The notes below the pieces were generated by a model that ran no database searches, was not told where the DNA came from, and was given only the letters and a program-made list of their open reading frames with translations. From assembly GCA_004356105.1 (NCBI GenBank), contig SMYC01000214.1:1-35127 (forward strand): a stretch of DNA of 35,127 bases. The letters run 5' to 3'. Made by a program: the position numbers and the translations under genes. Of this stretch, positions 1 through 7,548 are shown piece by piece. The first letter of the stretch is position 1. Each line of letters opens with the position of its first letter. This DNA comes from Acidobacteriota bacterium (lineage in GTDB: Bacteria; Acidobacteriota; Vicinamibacteria; Marinacidobacterales; SMYC01).

Positions 1-112
1 AACGCTCATGCGGCTTCCCGCCGACGTCACCGAGCTCCGGCGTCGAGAGAAGCAAGGCGACGGCTACGATGACGAGGACTAGGCTTCCGACCAGAAGCGT
101 GAGAAAACGCAT
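1..112 (-). CDS. N-terminus of an exported or membrane-anchored protein (partial, runs off left edge)
   Basis: Reading the minus strand from an ATG at 112 gives 37 open codons to the window edge. The first residues are MRFLTLLVGSLVLVIVAVAL, a basic start followed by about 20 hydrophobic residues, then a polar stretch beginning STPELGDVGGK. This is what a signal peptide or a single N-terminal membrane anchor looks like. The rest of the protein lies outside the window, so the function cannot be named. The gene is divergent from the oxidoreductase remnant to its right. The plus-strand reading frame that begins at 69 overlaps this start, which argues that the remnant has no genuine 5' end of its own. 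The short hydrophobic run is the only evidence. Confidence 0.5.
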   Translation of the reverse strand, partial: MRFLTLLVGSLVLVIVAVALLLSTPELGDVGGKPHER

Positions 113-149
113 GGCAGTGGCCCCGCAGTATATGACACGAGACCGCGCT

Positions 150-548
150 CCGAATACCATAGGGAATGTGTCCGAGCGCGTGCACGAGCTCACCGATGGG
201 AAAGGCGTCGACCGAATCGAAGTGGAGTTTGGCGGCAACTTGACGACGAGCCTCGACGTGCTGGAGCCCAACGGCGTCATCGCCGCTTACGCCTCGGACG
301 CCGTGAGAGAGCCGACGCTTCCCTTCTACCAGCTTCTCTACGGCAACGTCACGCTTCGCTGTGAGCTCGTCTTTCTCATGCCCAAAGAAGCGAAGCGAGA
401 AGCCGTCTCCGACATCACGGGCTGGCTCGAGAAGAACGCGCTCATCCACAATTTCGGCCCGAGCTTTTCGCTCGACGAGATTACCGCGGCCCACGAAGCC
501 GGCGAAGCCGGCGCCTTAGGCAAAGTCATCGTTCAGATTTCGGAGTGA
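150..548 (+). pseudogene. C-terminal remnant of a zinc-type/quinone oxidoreductase (MDR family)
   Basis: The open frame spans 69-548, but only the part from about 150 resembles a protein family. It contains the end of the cofactor-binding domain of medium-chain dehydrogenases/quinone oxidoreductases: VHELTDGKGVDRIEVEFGGN (the 'GGRGVDVVlDxvGG' region), the following 'LxPNGVIAAY' strand, and a typical C-terminus ending GALGKVIVQISE (compare 'HxxGKIVL'). MDR proteins are usually 310-340 residues. Here about 130 remain, and the GroES-like catalytic domain and GxGxxG nucleotide loop are missing. The upstream DNA is occupied by the start of a divergent gene, so the 5' end has been lost. The 3' end overlaps the convergent CGNR gene by 23 bases. 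I read this as a decayed gene. A short functional protein cannot be excluded. Confidence 0.6.
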
Positions 549-1113
549 ACGTCGTCGCGACGGAGCGCTTTCGATCGTAGTGACGCCGAGCCTTCGCTCG
601 GTTTCCACAATCCGCCATAGAGCACCACCGCCGGCCTCCGGTTCGACTCTCGTCGTAGAAGAGCCAAGCACATTCCTCGCTCCCGCACGACTTCAGCCGC
701 TCCCGCTCGCCCTCGGTCAAGAGATCGGCCGCACATTGCGCGATGGGCCCGAGTATCGCGTGCGCCGGCGCTCCCCACACGAGCTTGCCCCTCCGCAGGT
801 AGAGCTCTTCTCGTCGCGGGAGCTCCTGATTCAAGCGTTCGAGATCCGACCGACGCAAACGCTGGCCTCCGGACCAAGCGACCAGCAGGCGAGAAATCGA
901 TTCTCGGAGAGCCCGGGCGCGGGTCAAAGTCGTCTCACGCTCCGCCGAAGACGTCTTCTTCGTCGCAGGCACGATCCCTGCGGCCGCGCTCCAGTCGAGC
1001 AAGTCGGCATAGGTGACCAGATCCTCTCGCGGCGTCACCCGGCCACGCCAGCTGAGCGTGTTCACAAAGTCCAGCGAAAGTCGCCCACCGACGAGTTTCC
1101 ATCGCTTTGCCAT
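526..1113 (-). CDS. CGNR zinc-finger / ABATE-domain transcriptional regulator
   Basis: This 195-residue protein has the ABATE layout. The N-terminus 'GGRLSLDFVNTL' matches the family's usual 'LALDFVNT' start. A helical middle follows, and the C-terminal zinc finger has cysteines at 143, 148, 164 and 169, the last inside the name-giving CGNR motif (169-172), then a basic RAKARRHYDRKR tail. The family is annotated as putative stress-induced transcription regulators and the CGNR finger is presumed to bind DNA; this is family knowledge and not shown here. The ATG at 1113 is separated by only 33 bases from the ATG of a divergent EamA permease. The gap holds a perfect inverted repeat, so this protein probably regulates itself and the permease. 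Confidence 0.85.
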   Translation of the reverse strand: MAKRWKLVGGRLSLDFVNTLSWRGRVTPREDLVTYADLLDWSAAAGIVPATKKTSSAERETTLTRARALRESISRLLVAWSGGQRLRRSDLERLNQELPRREELYLRRGKLVWGAPAHAILGPIAQCAADLLTEGERERLKSCGSEECAWLFYDESRTGGRRWCSMADCGNRAKARRHYDRKRSVATTFTPKSER

Positions 1114-1115
1114 CC

Positions 1116-1135
1116 CTAACCTGCCTATAGGTTAG
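1116..1135. promoter_or_regulatory. Perfect 7-bp palindrome between divergent regulator and permease (probable operator)
   Basis: CTAACCT (1116-1122) and its exact reverse complement AGGTTAG (1129-1135) are separated by GCCTAT. The site lies 3 bases from the start codon of the CGNR regulator and 6 to 12 bases from the two possible starts (TTG 1141, ATG 1147) of the permease. The whole intergenic gap is under 35 bases, so promoters must overlap this site or the coding ends. Leaders would be very short or absent. The natural reading is an operator for the adjacent CGNR protein controlling both genes. That is inference from position and symmetry. Confidence 0.55.
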
Positions 1136-1146
1136 AATACTTGAAA

Positions 1147-2019
1147 ATGTCACGCAAGCACGTTCTCTTTATCATCATGGCCACCATCTGGGGCTTGACC
1201 TGGATCGCTATCAAGACCGGGGTCGAGGCGGTTCCTCCATTTTTCTTCGCCTCGGTACGTCTTCTCATCGCGGGAAGCGTGCTGCTTCTGCTGGCAAGGA
1301 CGACCGGCGTCGCGACATCAATCGACGGCTTCCGCGGACGTATCCTCCTCGCCGGTGTGCTCGTCAACACCGTCACCTATGGAATGATCTTTTGGGGCAT
1401 GCAATATGTTCCCTCGGGCCTCTCCTCCGTCGTGAACCTCGCTCTCATCCCTGTGGGTCTTTTCACGATTGGGCTCGCCGCCAAGGAAGAAACCTACTCG
1501 ACCCGAAAGGCGGCCGCCATCGCACTGGGAGTCTCTGGCTTGATGGTGCTCTTCGTGCCGAAATTGTCTTTCGATGGTAATCGACTCGCGCTTCTCGGCA
1601 TGGTGGCGCTCGTAGTGGGAACGCTCGCCTACTGCTGTGGCTCGATCCTGAGCCGGCCTCTTCTGCGTCAGCTACCTCCACTCGTATTGAGTGGGTGGCT
1701 AGGCCTCGTCGGAAGCGCCGGGCTCGCGATACTCGCATTCTTGTTCGAGCCGATCGACCGAGCGACCTTCGATGCCTTTTTGGCGCCGCGCGTCGTGGCG
1801 AGCTCCCTCTTCCTCGCCTTCGGCGGCTCCATCATCGCCTTTACCATCTATTTGCGTCTGTTGCGGGACTGGGGCCCCGCGCGCGCTGGTCTCTATGCCT
1901 TCGTCTCGCCAATCATCGCCGTCATTCTAGGCGTTCTCGTCTTCGGCGAGCCTTTCGGCACCTATGAGATAGCCGGCTCCTTCATCCTGCTCAGCGCCGC
2001 CGCGCTCACGATGCGATAA
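1147..2019 (+). CDS. EamA/DMT-superfamily permease (drug/metabolite transporter)
   Basis: The protein is about 290 residues with roughly ten hydrophobic segments, the usual size for the 10-TM EamA (RhaT/YdcZ-like) family. The first helix has the family signature 'ATIWGLTWIAIKTGVE', and the two halves are internal repeats; the second ends near 'RAGLYAFVSPIIAVILGVLVFGEP', a very typical EamA C-terminal signature (quoted discontinuously in the family as 'Y..P....l.g...lgE'). Substrates of such exporters (amino acids, purines, drugs) cannot be predicted from sequence. An in-frame TTG at 1141 is an alternative start, but the ATG at 1147 is preferred. It is divergent from the CGNR regulator and 9 bases upstream of the cyclohexadienyl dehydratase gene, with which it may be co-transcribed. 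If so, an amino-acid-related export substrate is a reasonable guess. Confidence 0.85.
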   Translation: MSRKHVLFIIMATIWGLTWIAIKTGVEAVPPFFFASVRLLIAGSVLLLLARTTGVATSIDGFRGRILLAGVLVNTVTYGMIFWGMQYVPSGLSSVVNLALIPVGLFTIGLAAKEETYSTRKAAAIALGVSGLMVLFVPKLSFDGNRLALLGMVALVVGTLAYCCGSILSRPLLRQLPPLVLSGWLGLVGSAGLAILAFLFEPIDRATFDAFLAPRVVASSLFLAFGGSIIAFTIYLRLLRDWGPARAGLYAFVSPIIAVILGVLVFGEPFGTYEIAGSFILLSAAALTMR

Positions 2020-2028
2020 TCTCTCTCG

Positions 2029-2778
2029 ATGCACGCCGTCGTTCTCGCCGCCCTGCTTCTGATATCGGCGCCCTCGCGTCTCGATGTCATTTTGGAGCGA
2101 GGACACATTCTCGTCGGCATGACCGGCGACTACCGACCCTTTTCCTATCTCCGCGAAGACGGTACGTTCGAAGGGCTCGATGTCGAGGCGGCGCGAAGCC
2201 TCGCAGGTGCGCTCGGCGTCGACGTGCGGTTCGTAAAGACGAGCTGGCCGACGCTCGTTCAAGGGATCCTCGAAGGCCGTTACGACATCGCCATGTCCGG
2301 CGTAACGCGCACGCTCGAGCGTCAGAAAGTCGTCGGTCTCTCGGATGGCTATCTCTCGATCGGCAAATGCACGCTCATCCGTGCTTCCGACCAAGACCGC
2401 TTTACCGGGCTCGAAGCGATCGACCAACCCGGCATTCGGGTTGGCGTCAACCCGGGCGGCACGAACGAGCGCTTCGTGAGAGCCCATATCTCGAAAGCCG
2501 AGATCGTCGTCATCGAGAACAATCTAGCCATCCCGGAGGCGGTTGCGACGGGCCGTGTGGACGTCATGATCACCGACAACGTGGAGGCGGTCCTCGCCGC
2601 GCGAAGAGATCCGCGACTCCACGCCGTCGCGCCGGATCGGCCGCTGACGAGCGAAGAGCTGAGCTACATGATCCCGCGCGACGACCCGGTATTCCTGAAC
2701 TGGATCAACCTATGGCTCCACCAAATGGAGCTCGACGGCAACCTCGACAGCCTCCGCGACCGCTGGACCGGAAGGTAG
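2029..2778 (+). CDS. pheC: Exported cyclohexadienyl dehydratase (arogenate/prephenate dehydratase, solute-binding-protein fold)
   Basis: The 249-residue protein has a short signal peptide (about residues 1-16), then a solute-binding-protein-3 fold. The motifs match those I recall for Pseudomonas cyclohexadienyl dehydratase PheC and not those of amino-acid-binding proteins: TGDYRPFSY (32-40), TSWP (71-74), DIAMSG (86-91), LERQ (96-99), NPGGTNE (141-147) and ITDNVEA (181-187). Glu186 in the last motif aligns with the glutamate proposed as general acid in PheC. The enzyme converts prephenate or arogenate to phenylpyruvate or phenylalanine in the periplasm. No ABC transporter permease genes are nearby, which also argues for an enzyme. 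It follows the EamA permease by 9 bases; a link between aromatic amino-acid metabolism and export is possible but not shown. A plain binding protein is the alternative. Confidence 0.75.
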   Translation: MHAVVLAALLLISAPSRLDVILERGHILVGMTGDYRPFSYLREDGTFEGLDVEAARSLAGALGVDVRFVKTSWPTLVQGILEGRYDIAMSGVTRTLERQKVVGLSDGYLSIGKCTLIRASDQDRFTGLEAIDQPGIRVGVNPGGTNERFVRAHISKAEIVVIENNLAIPEAVATGRVDVMITDNVEAVLAARRDPRLHAVAPDRPLTSEELSYMIPRDDPVFLNWINLWLHQMELDGNLDSLRDRWTGR

Positions 2779-3103
2779 GCTCTCACCATTCCGTTGACGT
2801 TGGAACAAGATGCCCAGCTTAGCTCCAGACGCGAAATGGCGGCGCGGGCCGGCCGAGCGGCTCGAAATTGACCTATCCTTTTTCATGCGCATTAGTCTAG
2901 TCCCCTCAGGTTTCGGAGCTAGGCTCTAACCCGTCAGAAGCGAGGATTTTGTTCGCGTTTTAGATCTAGAGCAAGACAATCTCACCGCAGAGGCGCAGAG
3001 CACGCGGAGAAGAAGAAATCCCGGATTTTCCTCTGCGTCCTCTGCGGTTCAAACGCTTTCAGGTTTTACCTGGCTAGATCTAGCGGCCTCTAAGCTAACT
3101 GGC
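2779..3103. other. 325-bp intergenic region, no gene
   Basis: No convincing coding frame is seen on either strand between the convergent ends of the dehydratase and the FAD oxidase genes. The region holds a large imperfect palindrome (2984-3048, separate entry), itself bracketed by two AGATCT-centred palindromes: TAGATCTAGA at 2961-2970 and CTAGATCTAG at 3074-3083. Their spacing suggests the whole 2961-3083 block is one inserted repeat unit. Nothing else is recognisable. Confidence 0.6.
2984..3048. repeat. Long imperfect palindrome of the ACCGCAGAGGCGCAGAG intergenic-repeat type
   Basis: The left arm ACCGCAGAGGCGCAGAG (2984-3000) pairs with CTCTGCGTCCTCTGCGGT (3031-3048), whose reverse complement differs from it by one inserted base. 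The loop is 30 bases. I have seen this 'CCGCAGAGgCGCAGAG...CTCTGCGTCCTCTGCGG' palindrome as a widely dispersed extragenic repeat in many unrelated bacteria. Between two convergent genes it could act as a bidirectional transcription barrier or simply be a mobile repeat. There is no U-tract, so it is not a classical terminator. Confidence 0.75.
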
Positions 3104-4282
3104 TCAGCTCGAGCGCTTTTTCTCGAAGCGTGCGTAGCGGTAGCGGTCGAGTAGCTCGACCTCGATCCCGTCGAGGATCTCGAGCGCCGCCAAACGGCCG
3201 ACCACCGGAGACAAGGTCACGCCGCTATGCATGACCGAGAGGTAGACGTCCGGAACCCCTTCGGAAAACCCAATTACGGGGAACCCGTCGCGGGGCAAAG
3301 GACGATAGCCGAGCGTGACGCGCTCGAGCTCGAGCTTACCGATTCCGGGAAGATAGGTCTTCCCCGAGGCGAGTACCCTCTCGCCTTCTTCCTGCGTCGC
3401 CTCTGTGACCGGCGCGGAGCCGAATCCCATGCCCGCAACGAGCCGGCCGTCGAGCTTTTGCTTCATGTGCGCGCCCGGGGACAGAACGACCCGGTTGATG
3501 AGACGCTCCGCCGGTTTTGTATGTGCGAGAACGCCAGGAGACTCGATGAGCGGCACTTTGAGCCCGGCCATCGCGGCGAGCTTCGGCGTGTCGACACCCG
3601 CGGCAATCACGAGGACATCGAGCTCGAAATCGCCTTGGGTCGTCGCAACGCCGCGGAGACGTCCCCATTTCAAGTCGAGCCCGGTCACTTCGCAGGGATA
3701 AAGGATCTCAGCGCCTCGAGCTTTGGCGTGATCGAGCAGCACCTCGGCCGTATGGACGGGATCGATGCTCCCCTCTTGCTCGCTATAGGACGCCGTTAGC
3801 ACCTCACCCGGCTCGACGCCGCTTTCGAGCTTCTCGAACTCGGCGAGGTCGATCAGCCGCGCCGGATAGCCCCACGCTTGCTTGCTCGCAACTTGCTGGC
3901 GTAACCGACGGGCCCGATCCGGAACGCCGTACCATTCGAGGCTCCCGCCCCATTGCACTTTCAGGTCGCCCCCGAGCTCGCGCTCGAGATGGCGATAGCC
4001 GAGAGCCCCCAAGCGGTTCAGATGGTGATAATGATGCGGTCGCTTCGAAAAGGTCGCGTTGATCCACGCAAACGAATTGGCGGTCGCGCCGGCGGCCGGT
4101 CGCGTTTTCTCGAAAACCGTGACCTCGGCGCCGCGGCGCGCGAGATGGTAAGCAAGCGAGCCTCCGAGAATGCCGCCACCGACGATACCCACCCGGCGCG
4201 GCGCGGCCGATGCCTGACGGATTCCAGGGAGCGCCGAGACGGCCACTCCAGAAAACAACTGAAAGAATTTTCTACGTTCCAA
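3104..4282 (-). CDS. Tat-exported FAD-dependent oxidoreductase (DAO / glycine oxidase-like)
   Basis: The 392-residue protein starts at a TTG (4282) preceded by GGAGGTGAGCC, a strong ribosome-binding site. The N-terminus, ERRKFFQLFSGVAVSALPG, looks like a twin-arginine signal, which suits export of a folded flavoprotein. The FAD-binding Rossmann motif is VGIVGGGILGGSLAYHL (31-47; GxGxxG at 35-40), with the ribose-binding acid at Glu58. The C-terminal 'GYRPLPRDGFPVIG' and 'VMHSGVTLSPVVGRL' stretches are characteristic of D-amino-acid oxidase-family proteins (DadA, glycine oxidase, sarcosine oxidase). The substrate is probably an amine or amino acid. It is divergent from an N-acyl-D-amino-acid deacylase-type gene, so deacylation followed by oxidation of D-amino acids is an attractive but unproven pairing. 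Confidence 0.85.
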   Translation of the reverse strand: MERRKFFQLFSGVAVSALPGIRQASAAPRRVGIVGGGILGGSLAYHLARRGAEVTVFEKTRPAAGATANSFAWINATFSKRPHHYHHLNRLGALGYRHLERELGGDLKVQWGGSLEWYGVPDRARRLRQQVASKQAWGYPARLIDLAEFEKLESGVEPGEVLTASYSEQEGSIDPVHTAEVLLDHAKARGAEILYPCEVTGLDLKWGRLRGVATTQGDFELDVLVIAAGVDTPKLAAMAGLKVPLIESPGVLAHTKPAERLINRVVLSPGAHMKQKLDGRLVAGMGFGSAPVTEATQEEGERVLASGKTYLPGIGKLELERVTLGYRPLPRDGFPVIGFSEGVPDVYLSVMHSGVTLSPVVGRLAALEILDGIEVELLDRYRYARFEKKRSS

Positions 4283-4563
4283 GGCTCACCTCCACGGATA
4301 GAAGAGGAGCACCTAGAAGACCGCCCAGAAATTGCCTGCGATGAACCATGTCGCCTCCTTCGCGTTTCGTCGCGCAACATTCTACACTTACTAGCTTGGC
4401 CACATGGACTTTACGGTGATGGGCGCAGCTTGGCCCGAAGATATTCCGCGAGATCTCTCCCGCGCTCGCTGAGCCTTCTAACGACGGACCGCGAAAGATG
4501 CCAGCAGAGGCGCCTCAGAGCCTATTTCGCTTTCACGACCAACGGTGATATGTAGGGCTCGTT

Positions 4564-6228
4564 ATGAAGACTTGGAACGTACTAGTTATCTTTTTTCTCA
4601 CCGCTTTCGGTTCCGCCGCGGCTCAGCCGCGCTACGACATCTTGATTCGCGGCGGCCGTGTCCTCGATGGCTCGGGCAATCCTTGGTTCACGAGGGACGT
4701 GGCTATCCAGAACGGTCGCATTGCTGCTGTCGGTCGACTCGACGGCGCGAGCGCGGATCGCGTCATCGACGCGGACGGGCTCTACGTCTCACCCGGCTTC
4801 ATCGACATGCATTCGCACGCGAATTCCGGCTTCGATCACGAAGAGCGCCGCGCAAAAGCGACCGTCAATAATTTGATGCAAGGCATTACCACGGTCGTCT
4901 TCAGTGAAGGTAGCGCCTGGGGCCAGGACGAGCGCATCCAGGACAAGAGCGGCCAATGGACTTCATCGGGTATCGGTACCAACGCGGCGATGTTCGTCGG
5001 CATCTCGAACGTGCGCCGGGAGGTCATGCAGGACCCAGAGGGCAGGCCGACCGAGCCCGAAATGGAAGAGATGAAGCGACTCGTACGGCAAGCCATGGAA
5101 GGCGGCGCCTACGGAATCGCCACGGCCCTCGATTACTGGCCGGGACACTTCATCACCACACAAGAGATCATCGAGCTCGGGAAAGTCGTGGCGTCCTATG
5201 GCGGTATCTTCGCCGCTCATATGCGCAGTGAAGGCTTGCGCTCCTTATGGTGGGTCGAGAGCGACCCGTCGCCGCGGGTAACCCTTCTCGACGCTGTTCG
5301 CGAGATGATCCACATCTCGAAAGCGGCGGGAATCCCCGTCCATATCGGCCACATCAAGTCCACGGGAGTTCCTTTCTGGGGGATGAGCCGCGAGGCCTGC
5401 GCGCTCATCGAAAAAGCCCGCGCCGAAGGCGTCCCGGTGACGGCCGATCAATATCCTTATATATCGTCGGGGCCGGACGGGAATACCCAGCTCTTCAAGT
5501 GGCAGCCGTACTTGAGAGAGAGCATCCCATTCGGTGCTGAAGACAGGAGCGCGAAGGTTCGGGAGCTGAAGGACCGTATTCGCGCCCGGATGGAAGAGGA
5601 TGCTACTTTCGCCTCCCGAGTCGAGAAAGACGTTTACCACGAGATTCTCGCGCGCGGCGGCGCCGATCGGATGTTCGTCTCCGAGTACGAGGAGCGGCCG
5701 GCCTATGTCGGCAAAACGCTCGCCGAGGTTGCGGAGCTTCGGGGCGAATCGCTCTACGCCACCGCCCGCTACCTCCAGCTCGACCACGACGCCCGCATCC
5801 GCTCTTATTCCATGTCGGAAGAAGACATTCACTACTACTTGACCCGCGACTACATCACCGTCGCGACGGACGGTTTCGGGCTTCCCGGCAGGCACCCGCG
5901 CTCTTACGGCACGTTCCCGCGCGTCATGCGGAAATACGTTCTGGACGAACAGGTCATCACGCTGCCGTTTTTCATTCGCAAGTCGACCTCACTCCCAGCC
6001 GCGATCATGGGCTGGGACGATCGCGGCTGGATTAAGAAGGACTATCGCGCGGACGTTCTCATCTTCGATCTCGACACGATCCGAGATCGCGCGACCTTCG
6101 ACGAAATGGACCTCTATAGCGAAGGCATGCGTTATGTCGTGATCGGCGGCAAGCTCGTCATCGACGAGGGTCAGTACACAGGCGAGCTCCCCGGCGAAGT
6201 CATCGCCAAAGCAAAGCCTTCTAGCTAA
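4564..6228 (+). CDS. Exported N-acyl-D-amino-acid deacylase-type amidohydrolase (D-aminoacylase family)
   Basis: The 554-residue protein has a signal peptide (about 1-20) and the beta-sandwich/TIM-barrel layout of subtype-III amidohydrolases. Visible metal and active-site positions are H83 and H85 in DMHSHAN, H219 in AAHMRSEG, H260 and H263 in VHIGHIKSTG, and D436 in VATDGFGLPG. In the canonical D-aminoacylase a cysteine in 'GNCG' bridges the metals. Here the equivalent segment is FSEGSAWG (113-120), with Glu115 the likely replacement, a variation seen in the 'GEGxS' branch of the family. The C-terminal PGRHPRSYGTFPR (441-453) is the usual substrate-side signature. The role is hydrolysis of N-acyl-D-amino acids or D-aminoacyl peptides outside the cytoplasm. 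The cyclase gene follows 27 bases later, probably in one transcript. Confidence 0.85.
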   Translation: MKTWNVLVIFFLTAFGSAAAQPRYDILIRGGRVLDGSGNPWFTRDVAIQNGRIAAVGRLDGASADRVIDADGLYVSPGFIDMHSHANSGFDHEERRAKATVNNLMQGITTVVFSEGSAWGQDERIQDKSGQWTSSGIGTNAAMFVGISNVRREVMQDPEGRPTEPEMEEMKRLVRQAMEGGAYGIATALDYWPGHFITTQEIIELGKVVASYGGIFAAHMRSEGLRSLWWVESDPSPRVTLLDAVREMIHISKAAGIPVHIGHIKSTGVPFWGMSREACALIEKARAEGVPVTADQYPYISSGPDGNTQLFKWQPYLRESIPFGAEDRSAKVRELKDRIRARMEEDATFASRVEKDVYHEILARGGADRMFVSEYEERPAYVGKTLAEVAELRGESLYATARYLQLDHDARIRSYSMSEEDIHYYLTRDYITVATDGFGLPGRHPRSYGTFPRVMRKYVLDEQVITLPFFIRKSTSLPAAIMGWDDRGWIKKDYRADVLIFDLDTIRDRATFDEMDLYSEGMRYVVIGGKLVIDEGQYTGELPGEVIAKAKPSS

Positions 6229-6255
6229 CGAAAAATCGGAAAGTAAGGTGACGTC

Positions 6256-7341
6256 ATGAAACACAAGCTCCGCTTCACTCAACTGGTCATCGCCGTTGCG
6301 GCATGCCTTTTTACGATTGCCCAACGATCCGAGTCGGGAGCTTCCTGGACGGGTTCGCCGAGCCAAGCGGAGGCGACGGCGGGCGACGAGCTCGGAATGG
6401 CGCGAGAGCTCGGGCCGGCGACGTGGGCCCGTTGCGCGGTGTTCCTCTCGAATCCTGACGCCAAGATCTATGAGCTCTCTCACGTGCGCTCGAGCACGAT
6501 GCCGCTCTCTCCTTTCGCCGGCCCCTTCGAGCCAAAATTTCTTCCATCGGACGGCCTTCCGGGGACGACGCAAGCTTTCAACATGGACGTGCTCAACGAA
6601 GGCGCCAACCCAGGACAGCAAGGCACGCAAATCGATGCGTTCGGGCATTTCGGCTATCTCGACGAAGCCTGGGATGGCACGTCACCTTTTTCCGCACAAG
6701 GCGCGCACTACTATGGCGGCTTCACACAAAAGGACGTGAAGCCCACGCCTGAGTCGCCTCTGCTCAAGCTCGGTATGGAAAAAGTAGCGCCCATCGTCAC
6801 GAGCGCGATTCTGCTCGATGCTAAAAAGCACGTGGGTGGCGGAAAGCCGATGAAAGCCGGGGAGGTCGTCACCCCGCGCCACATCGAAGAGATGCTCGCG
6901 GCACAGGGGCTCGAGGACCGAGGCATTCTTCCCGGTGATGTGGTGTACATTTACACCGGCTGGAGCGATCACTACAAAGATCCCGACACCGACAAGGTCT
7001 ATTACTCCATGGCGCCCGGTCTCTCATATGAGGCAGCGGAATACCTCGGTGAGCGCCGCGTCGTCGCTGTCGGGCTCGACACACCTTTCCTCGATCCCAT
7101 TAATGAAGGACAGCTTGCGGGAACCGCCGGGCCGCCACCTGGAACGCCCGCCGGGATGACTTTCGCCGTCCACCACTACTTTCTAACGCAAGCGGGAATC
7201 TACAATCTCGAGAACATCAAGCTGGCCGAGATGGCGCGGGACAAAGTCTCGACGTCGTGCACGATCGTGCTGCCGCTTCTCGACAAGGGCAGCTCCGGGT
7301 CCCCGATTCGGCCCGTGGCGATCGGAGCGCCCGGTCAGTAG
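6256..7341 (+). CDS. Exported cyclase-family hydrolase (kynurenine-formamidase-like fold, PF04199)
   Basis: The 361-residue protein starts at an ATG with AAGGTG nine bases ahead. It has an N-terminal signal region (1-28) and the family landmarks YELSHVRSSTMP (72-83) and GTQIDAFGHF (123-132). The canonical metal motif is HxGTHxDxPxHF. Here both first histidines are glutamine (Gln121/122 region and Gln126), while Asp128 and His131 are kept, a pattern seen in a branch of large exported 'cyclase family' proteins. A downstream 'LPGDVVYIYTGWSDHY' and 'VGLDTPFLDP' match the family's 'GDvVlirTGw' and 'iGiDtpSlD'. The substrate is unknown; metal-dependent amide or ester hydrolysis is the family chemistry. 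It probably shares a transcript with the amidohydrolase upstream (27-base gap). Confidence 0.8.
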   Translation: MKHKLRFTQLVIAVAACLFTIAQRSESGASWTGSPSQAEATAGDELGMARELGPATWARCAVFLSNPDAKIYELSHVRSSTMPLSPFAGPFEPKFLPSDGLPGTTQAFNMDVLNEGANPGQQGTQIDAFGHFGYLDEAWDGTSPFSAQGAHYYGGFTQKDVKPTPESPLLKLGMEKVAPIVTSAILLDAKKHVGGGKPMKAGEVVTPRHIEEMLAAQGLEDRGILPGDVVYIYTGWSDHYKDPDTDKVYYSMAPGLSYEAAEYLGERRVVAVGLDTPFLDPINEGQLAGTAGPPPGTPAGMTFAVHHYFLTQAGIYNLENIKLAEMARDKVSTSCTIVLPLLDKGSSGSPIRPVAIGAPGQ

Positions 7342-7442
7342 CAGCTCGACAGCAATGATCGCAGCGAGGCCGCGCTCCGTCAAACGGTAGAGGACGGGGG
7401 TGCCCGGGCAGGAGTTCCTTTTTGAGAATCCAACCCGTACAA

Positions 7443-7469
7443 TTGAGTTAACTGCGTCCCCCCTACAAT
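7443..7469 (+). promoter_or_regulatory. Possible sigma-70-type promoter of the polysaccharide genes
   Basis: TTGAGT (7443-7448) and TACAAT (7464-7469) resemble -35 and -10 boxes, but the spacer is 15 bases, short of the usual 16-18. It lies 79 bases ahead of the Wzz/kinase start in a 207-base gap and is the best candidate there. The remaining gap sequence contains no gene I would support. Confidence 0.3.
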
Positions 7470-7548
7470 TTAATCGTGCGCAAGCTCGTGCTTTTGTCGT
7501 CGCACCGCCATATTTCACTACTTTGAAAACGTTCCACCTGGAAGAGAT

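Noticed and set aside
526..1119. Plus-strand frame at 580-1119 and second minus-strand frames inside the CGNR gene
   Set aside because: Shadows of the CGNR gene, which has clear family motifs and a zinc finger.
7342..7440. Minus-strand stretch reading PVLYRLTERGLAAI, faintly like the end of a PadR-type winged helix
   Set aside because: Too short, no upstream helix-turn-helix, and it overlaps the end of the cyclase gene. Probably coincidence.
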